DNA from: Acholoe squamosa
Lineage: Eukaryota; Annelida; Polychaeta; Phyllodocida; Polynoidae
Assembly: GCA_949317995.1 (NCBI GenBank)
Contig: OX439044.1
Location: 19,678,641 to 19,742,640 of the forward strand
Length of the DNA stretch: 64,000 bases
Reading direction: 5' to 3'
Of the stretch, positions 1-13,212 are shown piece after piece. A program made the translations under genes and the position numbers. The notes under the pieces were generated by a model. It was not told where the DNA came from and searched no databases. It was given only the letters and a program-made list of their open reading frames with translations. Numbering within the stretch: position 1 is the first letter of the stretch; each line of letters opens with the position of its first letter.

Positions 1-3000
1 TGACCACTAGCATACCATGCTGGTATGCGCTAAGGCCTCTTAGAGAGCAGTAAGTCTTCCCATAAACAGATCGATGGAGTCTAATGCCATTGGCAGAGAC
101 TTCGACCTCTCCTTCTACGTAAGTCTATCATTCATTATCCTTCCTGGCCAACTATCTAACAGGGGGGGGGGGGCAGTGATAAATTTCCAAGTCCATGCTT
201 CGGTTCAAGAGGATGCTATCATCACAGTAAATCAAGAGGATGCTATTATTTATCACGGTAAATACAAAGTTTTTTCCTGTGTCGTACATGTACATTGTAC
301 TGTCACGATTGCCAAGCCCATGGCAGCTCAAATACCACATCTGGCTCATTATTCCAACTTAGGGTGAATCAGCAGGGATACCCCCCCCCCCCACTAAATA
401 TATAAATCTCCATAATGCGCATGGGATACCACCGCGTGGGCGTAAACTATCAGCTCAGAATCACTTGAGTGAATCAAGTCATGTTGTGGCAAATTAGATT
501 GAAATTTGAGGCTGTAGACTTACGTCAACATACCCTACTTTCCCACCTGACATGTCCCGCTCCCCTCCCCCATAGACTAATCCATAGATCCACCATAGTG
601 GAGCGTATTGACGATTGGTGTCTCTGGTGCTTTAGCCCCTGGAAGACCACCCGATGCGTTTAAGTTCATATTCCTTGTCATCATGATCATGGAAATAAAG
701 ATACAGGTCTTCATCACACTACACCAATGCAGTGCTTACAAGCCGCCAGCAATGTATACTGCAAGTCGCCAGCAATGCATTGGCGCATATCATACCGATC
801 CAACGGATGAGTATCCACCCCAAAGCGTGTATGAATGGTACATTAATGCATAATGCAGACCATAAATGGTTTAAAATGCTGCAGCAGGCTGGGACTCAAA
901 GAGCCATTGCTCCATGTCTGTTCCACTCCTGTCCCACCCCACAACACCACCACCACCCCTCCCCATCTCCCACCATAAAGCCACACCTTGTGGCACCTCT
1001 ATGGACGGTAACTGCCTACGTCAACTCTATGAATGAAGCCATCATTTTCTGTGGCTCCCATCGTCTGCCTCACTGCTCTAGGATGACGTGACGTCACCGA
1101 TGACGCTGGTTTCCTTAGCAACGGGCGCCCATGGCCTAGTCTATACTGGTTGTTGGTATAACGACCAGGGTCAATTTAAGGCACAATAAGGCGCCTCTTA
1201 TCATACCAATAGTCTCTCATTCCTGTCTCAATAGTACAAATTGATATTACCATGGGAGAATCGCATGCTGTATGACGATATATACATGGTGAATGTCCTA
1301 AAACCATCAACCTGCATGTACCTATCATGCAACACAAAGGAGATCACAACAGGACAGGTATAACACATATGTATTGTGTAGGTAGTAGTATAAGAAATGT
1401 CGACTCCAGGGTTGTCATTCCTCTTATATAAATAACAATTACAATTAACTTCAGGTTTATAACTAATTGGCGCCCCATCCCTAGTAGATACCTTTAATAT
1501 ATTCATGTATATGTTCGCATTTCTCTCATATTTGCTGACTTTGCCAAATGGATAGGCAGATAAAACCTTTCCGTGCGTGTCTTGATTCAATTCCAACTTC
1601 TTGGTAACTATAAACAATATGATACCTGACTAAGTTGTCAGTAAACAAACCGATGCTGATCCCACCTGACGATTCCCTCCCGTCCTCTAGCTCTAGCACC
1701 CTAACCTAATACTCTCCATATGTAACACCTGCAGTGGGGATCTGTGCTGATGCTTTTCACCTGCAGTGTCCACATCTTCTGACATACCTTGTTACCCATA
1801 CCCTAGAACCACAGTTGGTTCCTGGGGGATGCCAGTTTCAGGTCCCGGGTTTCCGCCCCACATGTGGGCCCTAATCTCATGAATAGGGGGGCAATGTAGC
1901 CATCTTTTATATTTTGTAAGAAACGAAATGAGAATCAAGACACATGTAAACTAAAAGCTATGCTTTTCACTATCTGAAGTTTTGAATTTAGTGATGGAAA
2001 CTAACATTGACTATACACCTCCACTCACTGTTTCCTAATGTCACTGATTGTTTCATTTTATCACCTTTGCTTACTTCTTCACGTTTTTTCTTTTACATCT
2101 TCCTAATCCCCCCATACCTAATGAACACTCATGAGTATATTTTTCGACCTTAGGGTGGTCGGTGGTTCGACCACCCTGCCGTGCACCTCGTGCCTGTGGT
2201 ACTGTACCTTCATTTTCATACATCTCACCAGTCACCTGTACACACCTGGCCAAACTCCCTGCCCCACCCAGGTGTTCATCCAGGTACCCACCTACCTGAG
2301 TCTTAAAATACACATACAGGTTAACTCCCCTCCCCCTTTTCCAAGGGACATCTCCACATTTATCACTTACGAGGAACAGTATCAACACAGGTCTTGGTAC
2401 TTAACCTATACAAGGCAACATATACTGCATTAAATTTCAACCCATTTAATGTCAACATGATGTATGAATGCAACAATGGCGAATCGCTTTGATACCAGAA
2501 GTGTATACATTCATGCATCGGGACAATTTAAAAGGCAATGTATGTATGAAAGGAATTTTCGATGCATAATGTTTAACTGTATGCACACAGAATCAACTCG
2601 ACGTAGTACACGAATTGTCGCTAAATATGATATTGCTTTTCTCATTAATATATTATTTGAAATACCTAGTTTGAATAGACTCATCTATTTGGTAGAGTTA
2701 ACTTCTAACTCAATAAAGAAGATACTCGGGGTTGTGTTATGCACAGACTACACTAAAAACCGTAAATAGATGGTACAGTAGTGTAACAAATTTGCCTAGG
2801 GCCTTCTTCTGTCTCATTCTCAAAGACTTCCAGATGATTACATACACAACGCCACCTCTAATCGCAATTCCCAGCTAATTAGATATTTGCCTTCTAGGGA
2901 TGGCTGCCGTGGTGGAATTTCCAAAGCCTTCATTTTACCTCATTAATTTTTAATGAGGAAATTAGCGTCTAGGGGAGTGGTGAGTGGTTATGTTGTGACT

Positions 3001-4400
3001 ATCCTTACATCCTTACATGCTTACTTACAGTCTCCTCCCACGCACAGTAAGCGGGTAATGTATTACTACGCACTTCTCTTAGTGTAGTTGTGTCTGCAAG
3101 GATGGGCAGGAATATGAACCAGAGTGAAAAGAGGAAGGAAAAAGGAAGGTTGAAAATAGGGGAGAGGAGTAGCATAAATACAAGCCAGCTGTGATCGAGG
3201 TGTAGGTGTAAAAAGGCACACACAAGCAATGGATGCTCTCTCCCCGATGCAGCCTATGGAGCGCCAGCTGTGTTGGACGTGATTCACATGGCTGTACACT
3301 AAACACAAGTCATGTAGCCTGAGTACCAAAGACTCTGTGTTTCTCTTTCCTGTGATACAGTGCATGTATATATCATAAGTATTCAGTGGATCCATGGGAA
3401 GATGGAAACATAAGTACCTTGGTAATATTACTATAATGTGACATTGCTGTAAGCAGTCAATATACAACTACTCTTTTTAAAGTTCACCTGATAGAACAGA
3501 TAGTAAACTCTGTTCATATTTGGTGGCCTGGGGGTGGGGGCTATCGATAACGGCTCCTCCATACCCTTGTCTACTCCCATTATCTTAAAGCGTTAAGGAG
3601 GCATACAATGGGCCAGTACCAGTCTGACATCAGTATGGAAAAGATGCCTCCTCAGGGCCGCCTAATACTATCAGGTAATGTCCGAATATCTTCCCACATT
3701 ACTTACTCCCCTATCTCACGGGGACATTGAGGTTCTGCTACTACCAACAGCAGCCATGCACCCCTCCAGACGCCCCCGACCCTCGTGGGACAGGGCTGGG
3801 TGGAAGGTCAGGTGCAGGGTGAGATTCTTTTGGACCAGTTTAATCTGCAAGACCTAGACAGTGTTATTATCCTATAAAACGACCTCTGGCCGTTATTGAT
3901 GTGTTTTTTTTTTATATTCTGCTTTCTTATCCCCATAAATGGCTGCTATTAAAGGGCCATTTGAAGGGGGAAAATAATGGCCTATGAAAATCTGTAAATT
4001 TGGCCAGAACGGTCGCCTATAAAACGTATCTATCCTTTATAGGCCATGAATAGGGTCATATAGGCAGAATAATTGCCTGACTGTTAGGCTGGTTGACTTG
4101 TAAAAGTTGTATGGCTTAACTGAATACTAGATAGTTCAATTGACATAGGATGTAGGCAGGTACACAGTAATGGATATCCTATGGACTGTCTCACGGTCTA
4201 TCCATTTAGCTTGCCTGCTCATAGAATATCTTGTCAGCTACAGAATAAACATTCCAGTACTGCATCTCTGGAGGTTAATTCTGGATAAAATGAGGTAATG
4301 ACCCACTAGATCAAATCACAGCTATGCCACGTGGTGGGTTTGAGCGTGGCAGTAATTCAACAATATCCTCCTTATACTACTTACGAGCCACTGTTGCCTT

Positions 4401-4407
<7 letters not shown>
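1..4407. other. No recognisable gene; low-complexity non-coding sequence
   Basis: Apart from the CRE/X-box pair at 1.1 kb I see only minor structure: G and C runs at 162 and 380, a ~30 bp doublet at 206-264 (CAAGAGGATGCTAT twice), and a GGTGGTTCGACCACC hairpin at 2,160. ORFs of up to 133 codons at 1.2-1.6 and 3.0-3.5 kb carry no known motif. Confidence 0.6.
1084..1122. promoter_or_regulatory. CRE palindrome beside an X-box-like site
   Basis: TGACGTGACGTCA contains a full CRE (TGACGTCA, 1,089-1,096). TGACG recurs at 1,101 and GTTTCCTTAGCAAC (X-box-like) follows at 1,109-1,122. No gene was recognised nearby. Confidence 0.35.

Positions 4408-4486
<79 letters not shown>
4408..4486. repeat. (TA)n microsatellite, ~79 bp
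   Basis: Uninterrupted TA dinucleotides. An ORF crossing it encodes poly-Ile-Tyr and is not a gene. Confidence 0.97.
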
Positions 4487-4491
<5 letters not shown>

Positions 4492-4742
4492 CCTCTTGCC
4501 GGTCCATCTATAGATTCTCCCATTGCAACCCAACTGAAAATAACTTGAATAGGTAAACTTGAACAGCTTACAATTCTCGGTCGCTTCTCGTGAGTTTGAC
4601 CAGATTTTGGGGGAGAAGAAAGTTCAAAACAATGTATGCATATTGCACCTATGGCCTTGTTTGTATAATAAAGGCTACGCCATGAGGTTGGTCTAAGTAA
4701 GCCAAATGCATACTATTTGTTTCATATCTTCCCGTGGAGCAA

Positions 4743-4922
4743 CGTCTTAGCGTGACGCAGCAATGTATTGTGATGCAAAGATCTGGACGTCTTAGCGTGA
4801 CGCAGCAATGTATTGTGATGCAAAGATCTGGACGTCTTAGCGTGACGCAGCAATGTATTGTGATGCAAAGATCTGGACGTCTTAGCGTGACGCAGCAATG
4901 TATTGTGATGCAAAGATCTGGC
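4743..4922. repeat. 45 bp minisatellite, four identical copies
   Basis: Four head-to-tail copies of a 45 bp unit starting CGTCTTAGCGTGACGCAG and ending AAAGATCTGGA, with no differences between copies except at the last base. Because 45 is a multiple of three, both strands read as repetitive ORFs. There is no start context or domain to support a gene. Confidence 0.95.
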
Positions 4923-7074
4923 AAAAGTCGGGGGAAACAATTATCCTCTGACTTGCATGTATACCAGGTTTAAACTTTTTATGATATTTGTGAGGATCTA
5001 CCGGCCCCGCTCCGCTAGAACATTATAGGGCCTGTCGGTCTCGTACCGGCTTCAAAAGTTCATCATCATCACTTATCAGTACGTACAATCTCACTTTAGT
5101 GTCCTCAAATCTCTTTAGTGTCCTCAAATCTATCAACAGGCTCAACTGTAGGCCTCCATCAATCGTCAGTGGAACCCCAACAATTACCATAAGTCTCTAT
5201 AACCGATCAGTTCAGTGCCAACTGCTTATCATAATCCTAATAAGACACAAGTAGGGTCAACATCGCGTGTATGCCGCGTCTTATATGCGAAGATTATTAG
5301 GTGACTCTACCACTTACAAACCCTCATTCTGGTTTTGGTGAATGGCCATAGGCCGTAAGTCATTGGGGGCGATCAATTAGCTGGAGGTATTAATGGCACC
5401 CACTGTATTTAGAGTGTGTAGCGGCCAGAGTGGTCGGCTGGCTGTGTTTACTCTTATTGTTTGTATGTGTTTGGACGGCCAGGATACGGCTGTTGGTGAT
5501 GTGGTGGCCGCCGACCTTTGGGCTGCGGCTCGAATGGCAACTGGCCCGACGCAGACTTCAACACTTGGCTGGCCGCACCAGCACAGCTTCACAAAGGGTT
5601 GAAAACAGCCACCTGTGTGCCAAATTAAAGGCGATAATTCCAACTGACATCCACCAGATGATTTCACATAAAAAGTCCACTATTCAGTTCATAAAAAGGA
5701 AAATACCTCCGAGACATTTGAGACGTGACTCTGGTTTATCACTTTTACCAGATGCATGTACTTTCGGTTTCCGAGGAGAATACAATCTCTCACTTGAACC
5801 AGCACATCCTATCACAACAGGTCACTATCCTGATGTGTTTTAATGATTTGGGACAGAGATCCCTCATGCTGATAGAGGCAATGCATTGTTAATAAATTCT
5901 ATAAATGCTAGACCCCTAGTGCAGCGACTTTGCGTATATATTTTGAACTGCAACAGATACACCGCAAGTACACCTGTACTGAGTTGGTGCAGAGAAAAAA
6001 AAGTACTGTAGTGAACAGTCTAACTACATCATCTCTCACAGTGCGTCTTAATGTCAGAGGGAGGTTCGCCAATGTCGTCTTCACAGCAAATCACATTGAC
6101 AACTTTCCAATTGGGACCTCCTAGATAATGATTAGCACGGAACAGTAGTGAGAGTTGACACACAAGAACATGAAATGATATAGGTCAGTTTCATGCTTCA
6201 CAGCCTGAATATTCTAAAAAATTGTCCATACAATAATGATCAGGCTAAATAAAGATATTTGTCCAAATGTAACATTAGACAACACGACGGCTAGACAGAA
6301 ATAGCACCTCGGTGTGTGGCCTTCTCACAGAGTAGGGAACGGGATCTTAAATTCCAAATACATTGTCATAATTAGTTTTGTCAGATTTACGACATACTAT
6401 ATAGTTTTAATCAATTTTATGTATACTATCCAAAATCGCTCTCTTTCTAAGGATATCTATGAATGTCTAAACTGATTGTAATATGAGCAAAAACAATAAT
6501 ATTTAATTATTAATTGCATTCTATCATTTTTAAAGTATAGATAGAAGATGTGGTCAGTTTCACTTAGGCCTACATTTTTTCAGGTAGTAGTACCTTCCCG
6601 GTAAGCTCCCATGTACAATACTACAAACACTGCGTTTACACATCACCGTACAAGAAGTCACCTGGCGTGTATTTTTAGCAGCAATACAGCGCCCAGCAGG
6701 CCCTGCTGAGCTACTCTCATGGTGTGATTAATAACTCACACTTGAGCTGCTCACATACCTGTATACTACAAAACAGTAACGGCTAGTACCCCCCCCCCCC
6801 ATCTGCTCAAGAGATAGGCCTTCATTATGAGCACCTGGGTCACGACCAGCGGGTGATGCTCATTTCCTATTAACCTTCTTCAGCGTAAGAGTATGCACGA
6901 CAACCTGCTCCCATCTACTCACAGCATGCGGCACCGCGGGGACGCCGCGAGCTGCTCGCTATTAGGGCTATTTATAGTAACTAGCCCACTTGATGATTGC
7001 AGAAGGGTGCATTAGCCGCCGCGAGCTGGAATCGTCACGGTGATCCCGGAGATGACCCGAGGATTACTCCGTAC
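4923..7074. other. No recognisable gene
   Basis: Contains a 19 bp doublet (TTTAGTGTCCTCAAATCT) at 5,094-5,132 and a 137-codon unrecognised ORF at 5,430-5,843 without conserved motifs. Two exact GAGCTGCTC words occur at 6,744 and 6,949. Confidence 0.55.
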
Positions 7075-7421
7075 TAAGGCCAAAAAAAGAAAAGTTTTTG
7101 TTTCCGGTCACCGGACCTACCTCAGCAAAAGGGGGCCGACCTCAGACTTTTTTGGGAAAATTTTCATATCATTTTCATATTTTTCATAATCTTTCCATAT
7201 TATTTCATAATTTTTCATAATAATTTCATGTTTCTAATATTTTGAGGCTTTGTTTGGGTTAAAATATGGAATCCAGCATTTCTACCCAAGATCCTAAGGT
7301 TTGGCTGGTGTTAGGGATGACATGGATCATCCAGCCAAAAAAAAAAAAAAAATCGACCTACCTACCTCAACTTTTTGGAGCATGTTACCGGAAACTTACA
7401 ATACATTTTTTTGGGCCTAAG
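7075..7421 (+). mobile_element. GGCC(A)n MITE family, copy 1
   Basis: Ends are TAAGGCCAAAAAAAG on the left and TTTTTTGGGCCTAAG on the right. Just inside each end are GTTTCCGGT(C/A)AC and a CCTACCTCA-type block, so the termini form long imperfect inverted repeats. The A/T-rich middle repeats TTTTCATAAT. The same architecture is found at 27,791-28,190 (opposite orientation) and 36,948-37,198. Confidence 0.72.
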
Positions 7422-8115
7422 TATTGTATAGCCTTGTCTTTGTTTTCAACTCACATTAGTGCAAGCCACTTAATTCAGAACTAAAATTATGCCACTCAAT
7501 GGAGGACCTACAATAGGAATCGTGGACATCGTTACCTAGGAAATTACAAACCGTGGTGTTTGTTATTCAGTCAATACTTGACCAGAGCCATTGCTGTAAA
7601 ATCGCAGCCGGGCCTACGGAAATGACCAGACTGCAGGGCCGAATGTCTGGCTGTAATCTTGGGACCTTGGGCTACATTTTGGTTTCCATGGCTTGCAAAT
7701 TAGGCCATTATTAAGTTTTTTACAGCCTTAAACAAAAGGCATTACCATTTATCAAGATCTAAAGGGATAAATGATTAAAATATTGAGTTGATTATTATTT
7801 TTCATCATTTCTTTCTTGACAGTAATGATCTTGAGGATTCCGGTCCTGCCAAAATCAGTCCAGGCCTGCAGAACAATATCATCTGCAGGACCGAAAGGCC
7901 TGGGGGGGGGGGGTTCGTATAAACTGTTAATTGCCATGATCCAGGACATAAACCTCTAAACAAAACAAGCAATTTCTGGAAAAGTAATAAATAGTGTCAC
8001 TGCAGATAACATCTCAATACTTTGACAAAATCATTATCTAATTATCTTGACTGTTGGTGGTTTATAAGAGAAAAAGTAAAATTACCCATTTGAATTACTT
8101 AATGAATTCTAGGTA

Positions 8116-8257
8116 CAGGGGTGTAGGAAAAGGGGGGGGGGCAAGGGGGCCTGCCCCCCCATAATGAGGAGGTTATCTATATAAGCCTATATAAAAATAT
8201 AGCAGGCCCCCCAACCGAGACCCCCCCCCCAATAAAAATTTGCTTCCTACCCCCCTG
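8116..8257. mobile_element. TAGGAAG-ended MITE, copy 1
   Basis: It begins CAGGGGTGTAGGAAAAGG and ends TTGCTTCCTACCCCCCTG, inverted termini of about 15 bp. The interior has ATAATGAGGAGGTT, then TATATAAAAATATAGCA, then CCCAACCGAGACC, nearly identical to 43,289-43,435. Long G and C runs next to both ends are part of the family. Confidence 0.78.
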
Positions 8258-9700
8258 CCGGTATGATGCACCACGTAGTTCCTTTGTGATAGAATCTGGC
8301 TATTTTTTACATCGCAGAATCGCTGTAACGGTTGGTGTACACAAGTACTGTGCATAGTCTCTGTTCTCGAGAAAAGATGCGGTCTTCATGCTTTGCTTCC
8401 TCGCTATTTTCCTCCAATGTAATTTTCGAATTATGTAAAAAAATAAATAAAATATGTCGACATGAAAAGAACTCGAGAAAAGATGGATCACAGCCGTCCA
8501 AGATAATATATGACAGGCATATAAGCTCTGACAATGATAAATCATGCTCGTATATACAGTATGTATCTATAGGAACGTTCACAAATGACCTCAATGGCAG
8601 AGAAAGGGGAAGGGCTGTGCTTTGCTCCAGGGGCTACTGGCTCTTTGGTGTCCAATACCAACTGTGAAACTACAGCACCCCCTTTTCAGCGATCCCCCCA
8701 CCCCTGGACAGAAGGCAGCTCACTTCTTACACCCCCCTTGGTACCTTCAAGGAAGTCAGCTAGCAGCCCCACTCTTTCGAGCCCTGTTCGATGTATTAAG
8801 GTTTTATGTGATAATAATATTTCAAATTTTCACAGCTTTGTTATGATATGCAATATTTAGGTTCATTGATACAATACAAGCTATAGCAGATATCAAAAGC
8901 TACCTGATCCTAAAATATAATTAAATTGACAGCCCCCCCTTTCCCTGTTGATATGTGGCGGTCGGTAGGACCACAATTGGTACCCAAACCGAGGCCGAGT
9001 GCCCCCCCCCCCATCGGGGCATTCCTGTCAAATCACTAAATCTTTAAATCAAGCTATAACTGTCTATAGTGGTGGGACGCAGGGGTCACCAGGCACAGAC
9101 CGTTGTTGTTACACTAAGTGGCTACAGCAGCATGAGGAAACAATCGCCTGGTGTAAGTACGGGTGTAACCAGGGTACCTTGCTGCCAGGTGAGACAAAAT
9201 CTGACCATGCGGAAGATACTTGGGCCATTTTCAAAGTACCCCCATGCTAGCGCCTAACAAGAGCTGCACCCATCCACATTCACAACCCACAGAGTTTGTT
9301 AGTCAATGCCGTACCATGGTCCGTTTTCTCTCCTATCTCTCTTTTTTTAACCCCTTTGTCAGTCTTGCTAGGTTCTGTGTTGTTGTGTGTGTACCTTAGA
9401 CGTAGGCAGTGTCTCTCGGTGCTATACCACCGACTTACATCACGAGAACATAGCATGCCTCACTAGACAACCAACCGCCTAAGCAGCTCACCCCATCGCC
9501 TCCTCACTGTTGCCGCACACACTCAGAACACTGCCTACAAAAACACCCTCACAAATGGTTTAGCCGAATCAATATCCATCGTCTTCAGTTAAGTCTTATC
9601 AATTCTCTTGTCTTAGGACATCTGCCCTATGGCCAAGAAAACCCTCTGTATGTGCTACTGTACACAGACCCATCCTGTATCACATACATCAAGCTCATCT

Positions 9701-9822
9701 TCATGGCGAGAAACTACACTACACATCAATTGATGTACCAGTGCCTACGCAGATGTGCACCAGACTCAGAGAGGACCGAAAAGATGAGAGTACGGCCATT
9801 TTAAGATGGGCTAGGGAAGCCC
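9701..9822 (+). repeat. SINE-like dispersed repeat (TTCATGGCGAGAA family), copy A
   Basis: It shares with 52,590-52,720 the ordered blocks TTCATGGCGAGAA, TGTGCACCA, AAAGA(T)GAGA, TTTTAAG(A)TGGGCTAGGGAAGCCC. It directly precedes the GAGC(A/T)GCTC cluster at 9.85 kb. Confidence 0.6.
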
Positions 9823-9846
9823 TACAAATTCACAAGCTCATGTCGG

Positions 9847-10090
9847 GAGCAGCTCCCACGGTGGTGAAGAGCAGCTCTCCCTATCTGTGTAATACGCGTA
9901 CTTTTTACGGGTTACCTGTACTGTTTATACCCAGAGTAGTTCGTTGGCCCTAACATCTGAGCCGCCCTGAGCAGCTCTATACATGTACCCCTCCACATCA
10001 GCCTGCCTACCCTTTATCTCCACTCTAAGCAGCTCTGAGTTGGTGCTCCCGATCTGCCTAGAGTTCAGGTCTGGACTGGCCGAGCTGCTC
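9847..10090. repeat. GAGC(A/T)GCTC motif cluster 1
   Basis: Exact copies at 9,847, 9,869, 9,969 and 10,082, plus near matches at 9,482 and 10,026. Some share an extended context of the GGGG..CATGTA..AGAGC(A/T)GCTC type. The function is unknown. Confidence 0.6.
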
Positions 10091-11419
10091 GCTGCGGCCT
10101 GATTCGTAGGATGGGGGCGTGAGCTGGGAACAGAATAACTCGTACACTTACATTCAAAGACTTTCTCTGACCTACTGACTGCGACAGGCAGAGTAATGGG
10201 CCAAGTCTTGACTTGGCTCTCAAGCCAAATGTTTCTGCTCAAGTTTTTTTTTGACCTAGCAATGGGAGTCATACATATTATTCTTCACATGTATATTGCT
10301 AGACCCTAGCATAAAATGTTCTGATTACAAACACACCATTTCCCGGCGAATATAGATTAATAACATTACACGTGCTAACGTAGCACCAATATTTTGTTTA
10401 TACGTGAACAATATAGGCAGGTCGGAGGTTATCCATACACTACTAGCTAATACTAACTTGAAGTTTACAACAGGTAGAGCACACATGGACCCCTCCAGTA
10501 CATTTTTGTATTCTATAGCGCCACCCCTAGCGTCTAAACAGCTAATCCTTCACATCAAAACGAGCGCTAATTAGTAAACTCGACACTAGTCTTTAAAAAA
10601 GCTTCATCAGGCCGGGTGGTGGAGTATTTTTGGCAACACGGGCAGTCTCTGGGTGCTGTTAATGTATTGATTAGTTGTGGCGATGGATGTCCCTGGAGAG
10701 AGGCTACAATAACGTGAATGCTGAAAATAAACCACAAGGAGGTGGAGGAGGAGGATAATTGGAGTTTGAATACTGAAAATAAACCACTTGGAGGAGGATG
10801 ATACTGGGAGTTCTCTCTTTTCACACCGCCATGATCTCCACGACAATACTCAGTCTCATCTTCCAGTTCAGCTAATCATGCCGGCCCTATGATTATCCCA
10901 ACTCAAGTATTTTTAGAAAGCATGAATTAATGGCCTCATGGAGCTGGCTTTGAAACTGGGCACAAATTACAATGGGAGCAAGGTAGAGGCAAATATCAGC
11001 CATTCTCTCTCCATGTAAATTGTATGCATGGTTGGGGTTGTGTGAGAAGACGACAATGATGTGTAGCAGCAGTGGATACGGCGGGGATCGGCCAGATTTA
11101 AGGGGGCGAGTGGGTGGGGTGTGGAAAGGTAGAGGGTGGAGGAGAGGGAGACCCTGGAGGCAATGACATTCTCAGATGACACGTAGGGTACCCACACCTT
11201 TCTAAAACTGTTTCCAAGAAGGTGGCAATTAGCTCTAATTGTCTCCATGAAAAGTCCTATTTATAACTTTACATTGCTACTACGCTACTAGCCTATATGG
11301 TCATGGCTATTAGGGGTATGAGAGGACACAGTATCTATATTTACGTTAACAATTACAGGTAACTCTGGGATATAAATCCATAATCAAGGTAGTCTTCAAT
11401 TACAGTCTTCCATGCCGGC
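10091..11419. other. No recognisable gene
   Basis: A local doublet, GAATACTGAAAATAAACCAC / GAATGCTGAAAATAAACCAC (10,716 and 10,768), lies in a GGAGGAGGA-rich stretch. Short ORFs here are purine-run artefacts. Confidence 0.55.
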
Positions 11420-12150
11420 GCTCTCCTGTCATATCATGGGTGCCAGCCTTTCAGCCCCTATCCAATTTTGCCCCCTGTCATTTGGCCCCTATCCATCTAG
11501 CCCCCATGTCAACAGGCCTCTATGTCTTTCGGCCCCCTGTCACCAGGCCACAATTTAGTATATTCCACCTCTGTACATCATACGTCATCGATGACGTACG
11601 ATGATGTACGATGGTTACAATGTTGACTGGAGGCACTGATGACGTACTAATGATGTATGGTGACGTATGATGACATACTGGGGGCACTGATGTCATACTG
11701 GGGGCACTGATGACGTACTGGAGGCATTGATGACGTACTAATGATATATGGTGATGTACTGGGGGCACTGGTGAAATACTGGAGACACTGACGATACACT
11801 GCAGACCATGATTACGTATTGGAGACACTGGTGACGTATGCCACATGATGACGTATGGTGAGATACTGATGACGTATGGTGACGTACTGATGATGTATGG
11901 TGACATACTGATGACGTGATGTATTATGACGTATGGTGATGTATTATGACGTATGGTGATGTATCATGATATATGATGATGTATGGTTACGAAAAATAAG
12001 GTGGGCTACAGTATTTTGGCCAAAAGACATGGGGGCCAAATTGTTGTGTGGCTAAATGCATTGCGGCCAAATGACAGGGGGCCAAGTAACATGTGGCCAT
12101 ATGATTGAGGGGCTAACTGCCATGTAACCGTCATATCATACGTGCGACCA
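11420..12150. repeat. Composite repeat: inverted GGCCCCCTGTCA subrepeat arms around a TGACGTA-rich core
   Basis: The left arm (about 11,445-11,555) is a run of degenerate units such as TTTGCCCCCTGTCATTTGGCC. The right arm (about 12,010-12,120) has the same units on the opposite strand, such as GGCCAAATGACAGGGGGCC. The 430 bp core (11,580-12,000) is an irregular satellite of TGATGACGTACTGATGATGTATGG-like words (~20-25 bp). The minus-strand ORF of 128 codons here is a by-product of the core repeats. Confidence 0.75.
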
Positions 12151-12620
12151 TTCATGGAACATACCCTTGTATCACATACGCTGTACAGACGGCAATGCTA
12201 CAAGTTGTACTCCAGGGCCCCCCCCCCACTACCCCTGGCCTGTACAGAGTAGGGTGGGCTGAGAGAATGGGGTGGCGGCTGGTTCATGTCCATGAGTATA
12301 CCACCAATAACCCATCTCCCCAGGGGCAAGTCCTCACCAGACCACTTTGTGAGCGTCTGACGCGGACACATCTGTAACACTGACTATTGTACACTAGTGG
12401 AAAATGTGGGGGAATATGCATTACAGTTTTAATGTTACATGTCAGTGTGCACCCAAAGGGTAGTATACAGTAGGTACCGGTGGCTGGGTAGAGATGGAAG
12501 GGGTAATGATTAAAGCTAGTGATGTATTCTTTGTAGGTGATTAAGTAGGAGGCATGTAGCTGCTGGAGGAGGGATCTCAGGCTGCCCACCTTATCGCCCT
12601 TTCCTCCAGTGATGGCGTGT

Positions 12621-12761
12621 GGCACGCACCCACTGCCAGTTCCCTTGCTTAATCAGGTCAATGGACCATGCAAGGGAACCAGTGGAGCGTGCGGCGTGCC
12701 TCACTGCATTCAATTGCAGCCTGCGATGCAGCTGTGTATGGGATATTACATATACAGCTGC
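12621..12761. repeat. Two adjacent hairpins
   Basis: The first pairs GGCACGC...CCAGTTCCCTTGC (12,621-12,648) with GCAAGGGAACCAGTGG...GGCGTGCC (12,670-12,700). The second, 12,728-12,761, is GCAGCTGTGTATG / CATATACAGCTGC with a short loop. Arms are imperfect but clear. Confidence 0.55.
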
Positions 12762-12972
12762 GGTTAAGATAGTGAGTAGCGATTTTTTGTTTGACACAAT
12801 TGGCAGCTAAGGTCATATTACATATGCAGGTGTGTAAGGTTATTACATCATATGTATGTGTACGATAAGGCATCTATCAAATTATCTACACACAACTATG
12901 TATGAGATGTACCGGAAGCATGGGTACTCTACATCACAATGTAAGATGCGTACATATAACGTGCCTACTCCT

Positions 12973-13180
12973 CGGCAGATCCGAGGGGGCATGCCCCCCC
13001 TCTAGAAAATGGGCCTGGCTATGACTAGGAAATCGGGTACGGGACCCGGGCTGTGCCCCCCTAGACCCAATTTCCCTGGCTGTGCCCCCTAAACTCCTTC
13101 TAGATCCGCCCCTGCGGATCCAGGGGTGGTCGGGGGGGGGGGAGCACTTGCCCCAGCTAGGCCACTCCCTGGATCAGGGC
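12973..13180. mobile_element. Nested CGGATC-type MITE remnants
   Basis: The left part (12,973-13,114) runs from GGCAGATCCGAGGGGG to CTAGATCCGCCCCTG. It is followed at once by a second short foldback, GGATCCAGGGGTGG ... CCACTCCCTGGATC (13,116-13,177). This looks like two related elements, one inserted beside or in the other. Ends are imperfect. Confidence 0.5.
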
Positions 13181-13212
13181 TACTGAAAGGGTGATCATTG
13201 TTATTTATCAAT

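Noticed and set aside
4743-4922. Possible CRISPR array
   Set aside because: Units are directly adjacent with no variable spacers, and the context is eukaryotic.
4734-4973. Repetitive 15-residue protein repeat on both strands
   Set aside because: It is the 45 bp minisatellite read in frame; both strands stay open, which is expected from the period, not from coding.
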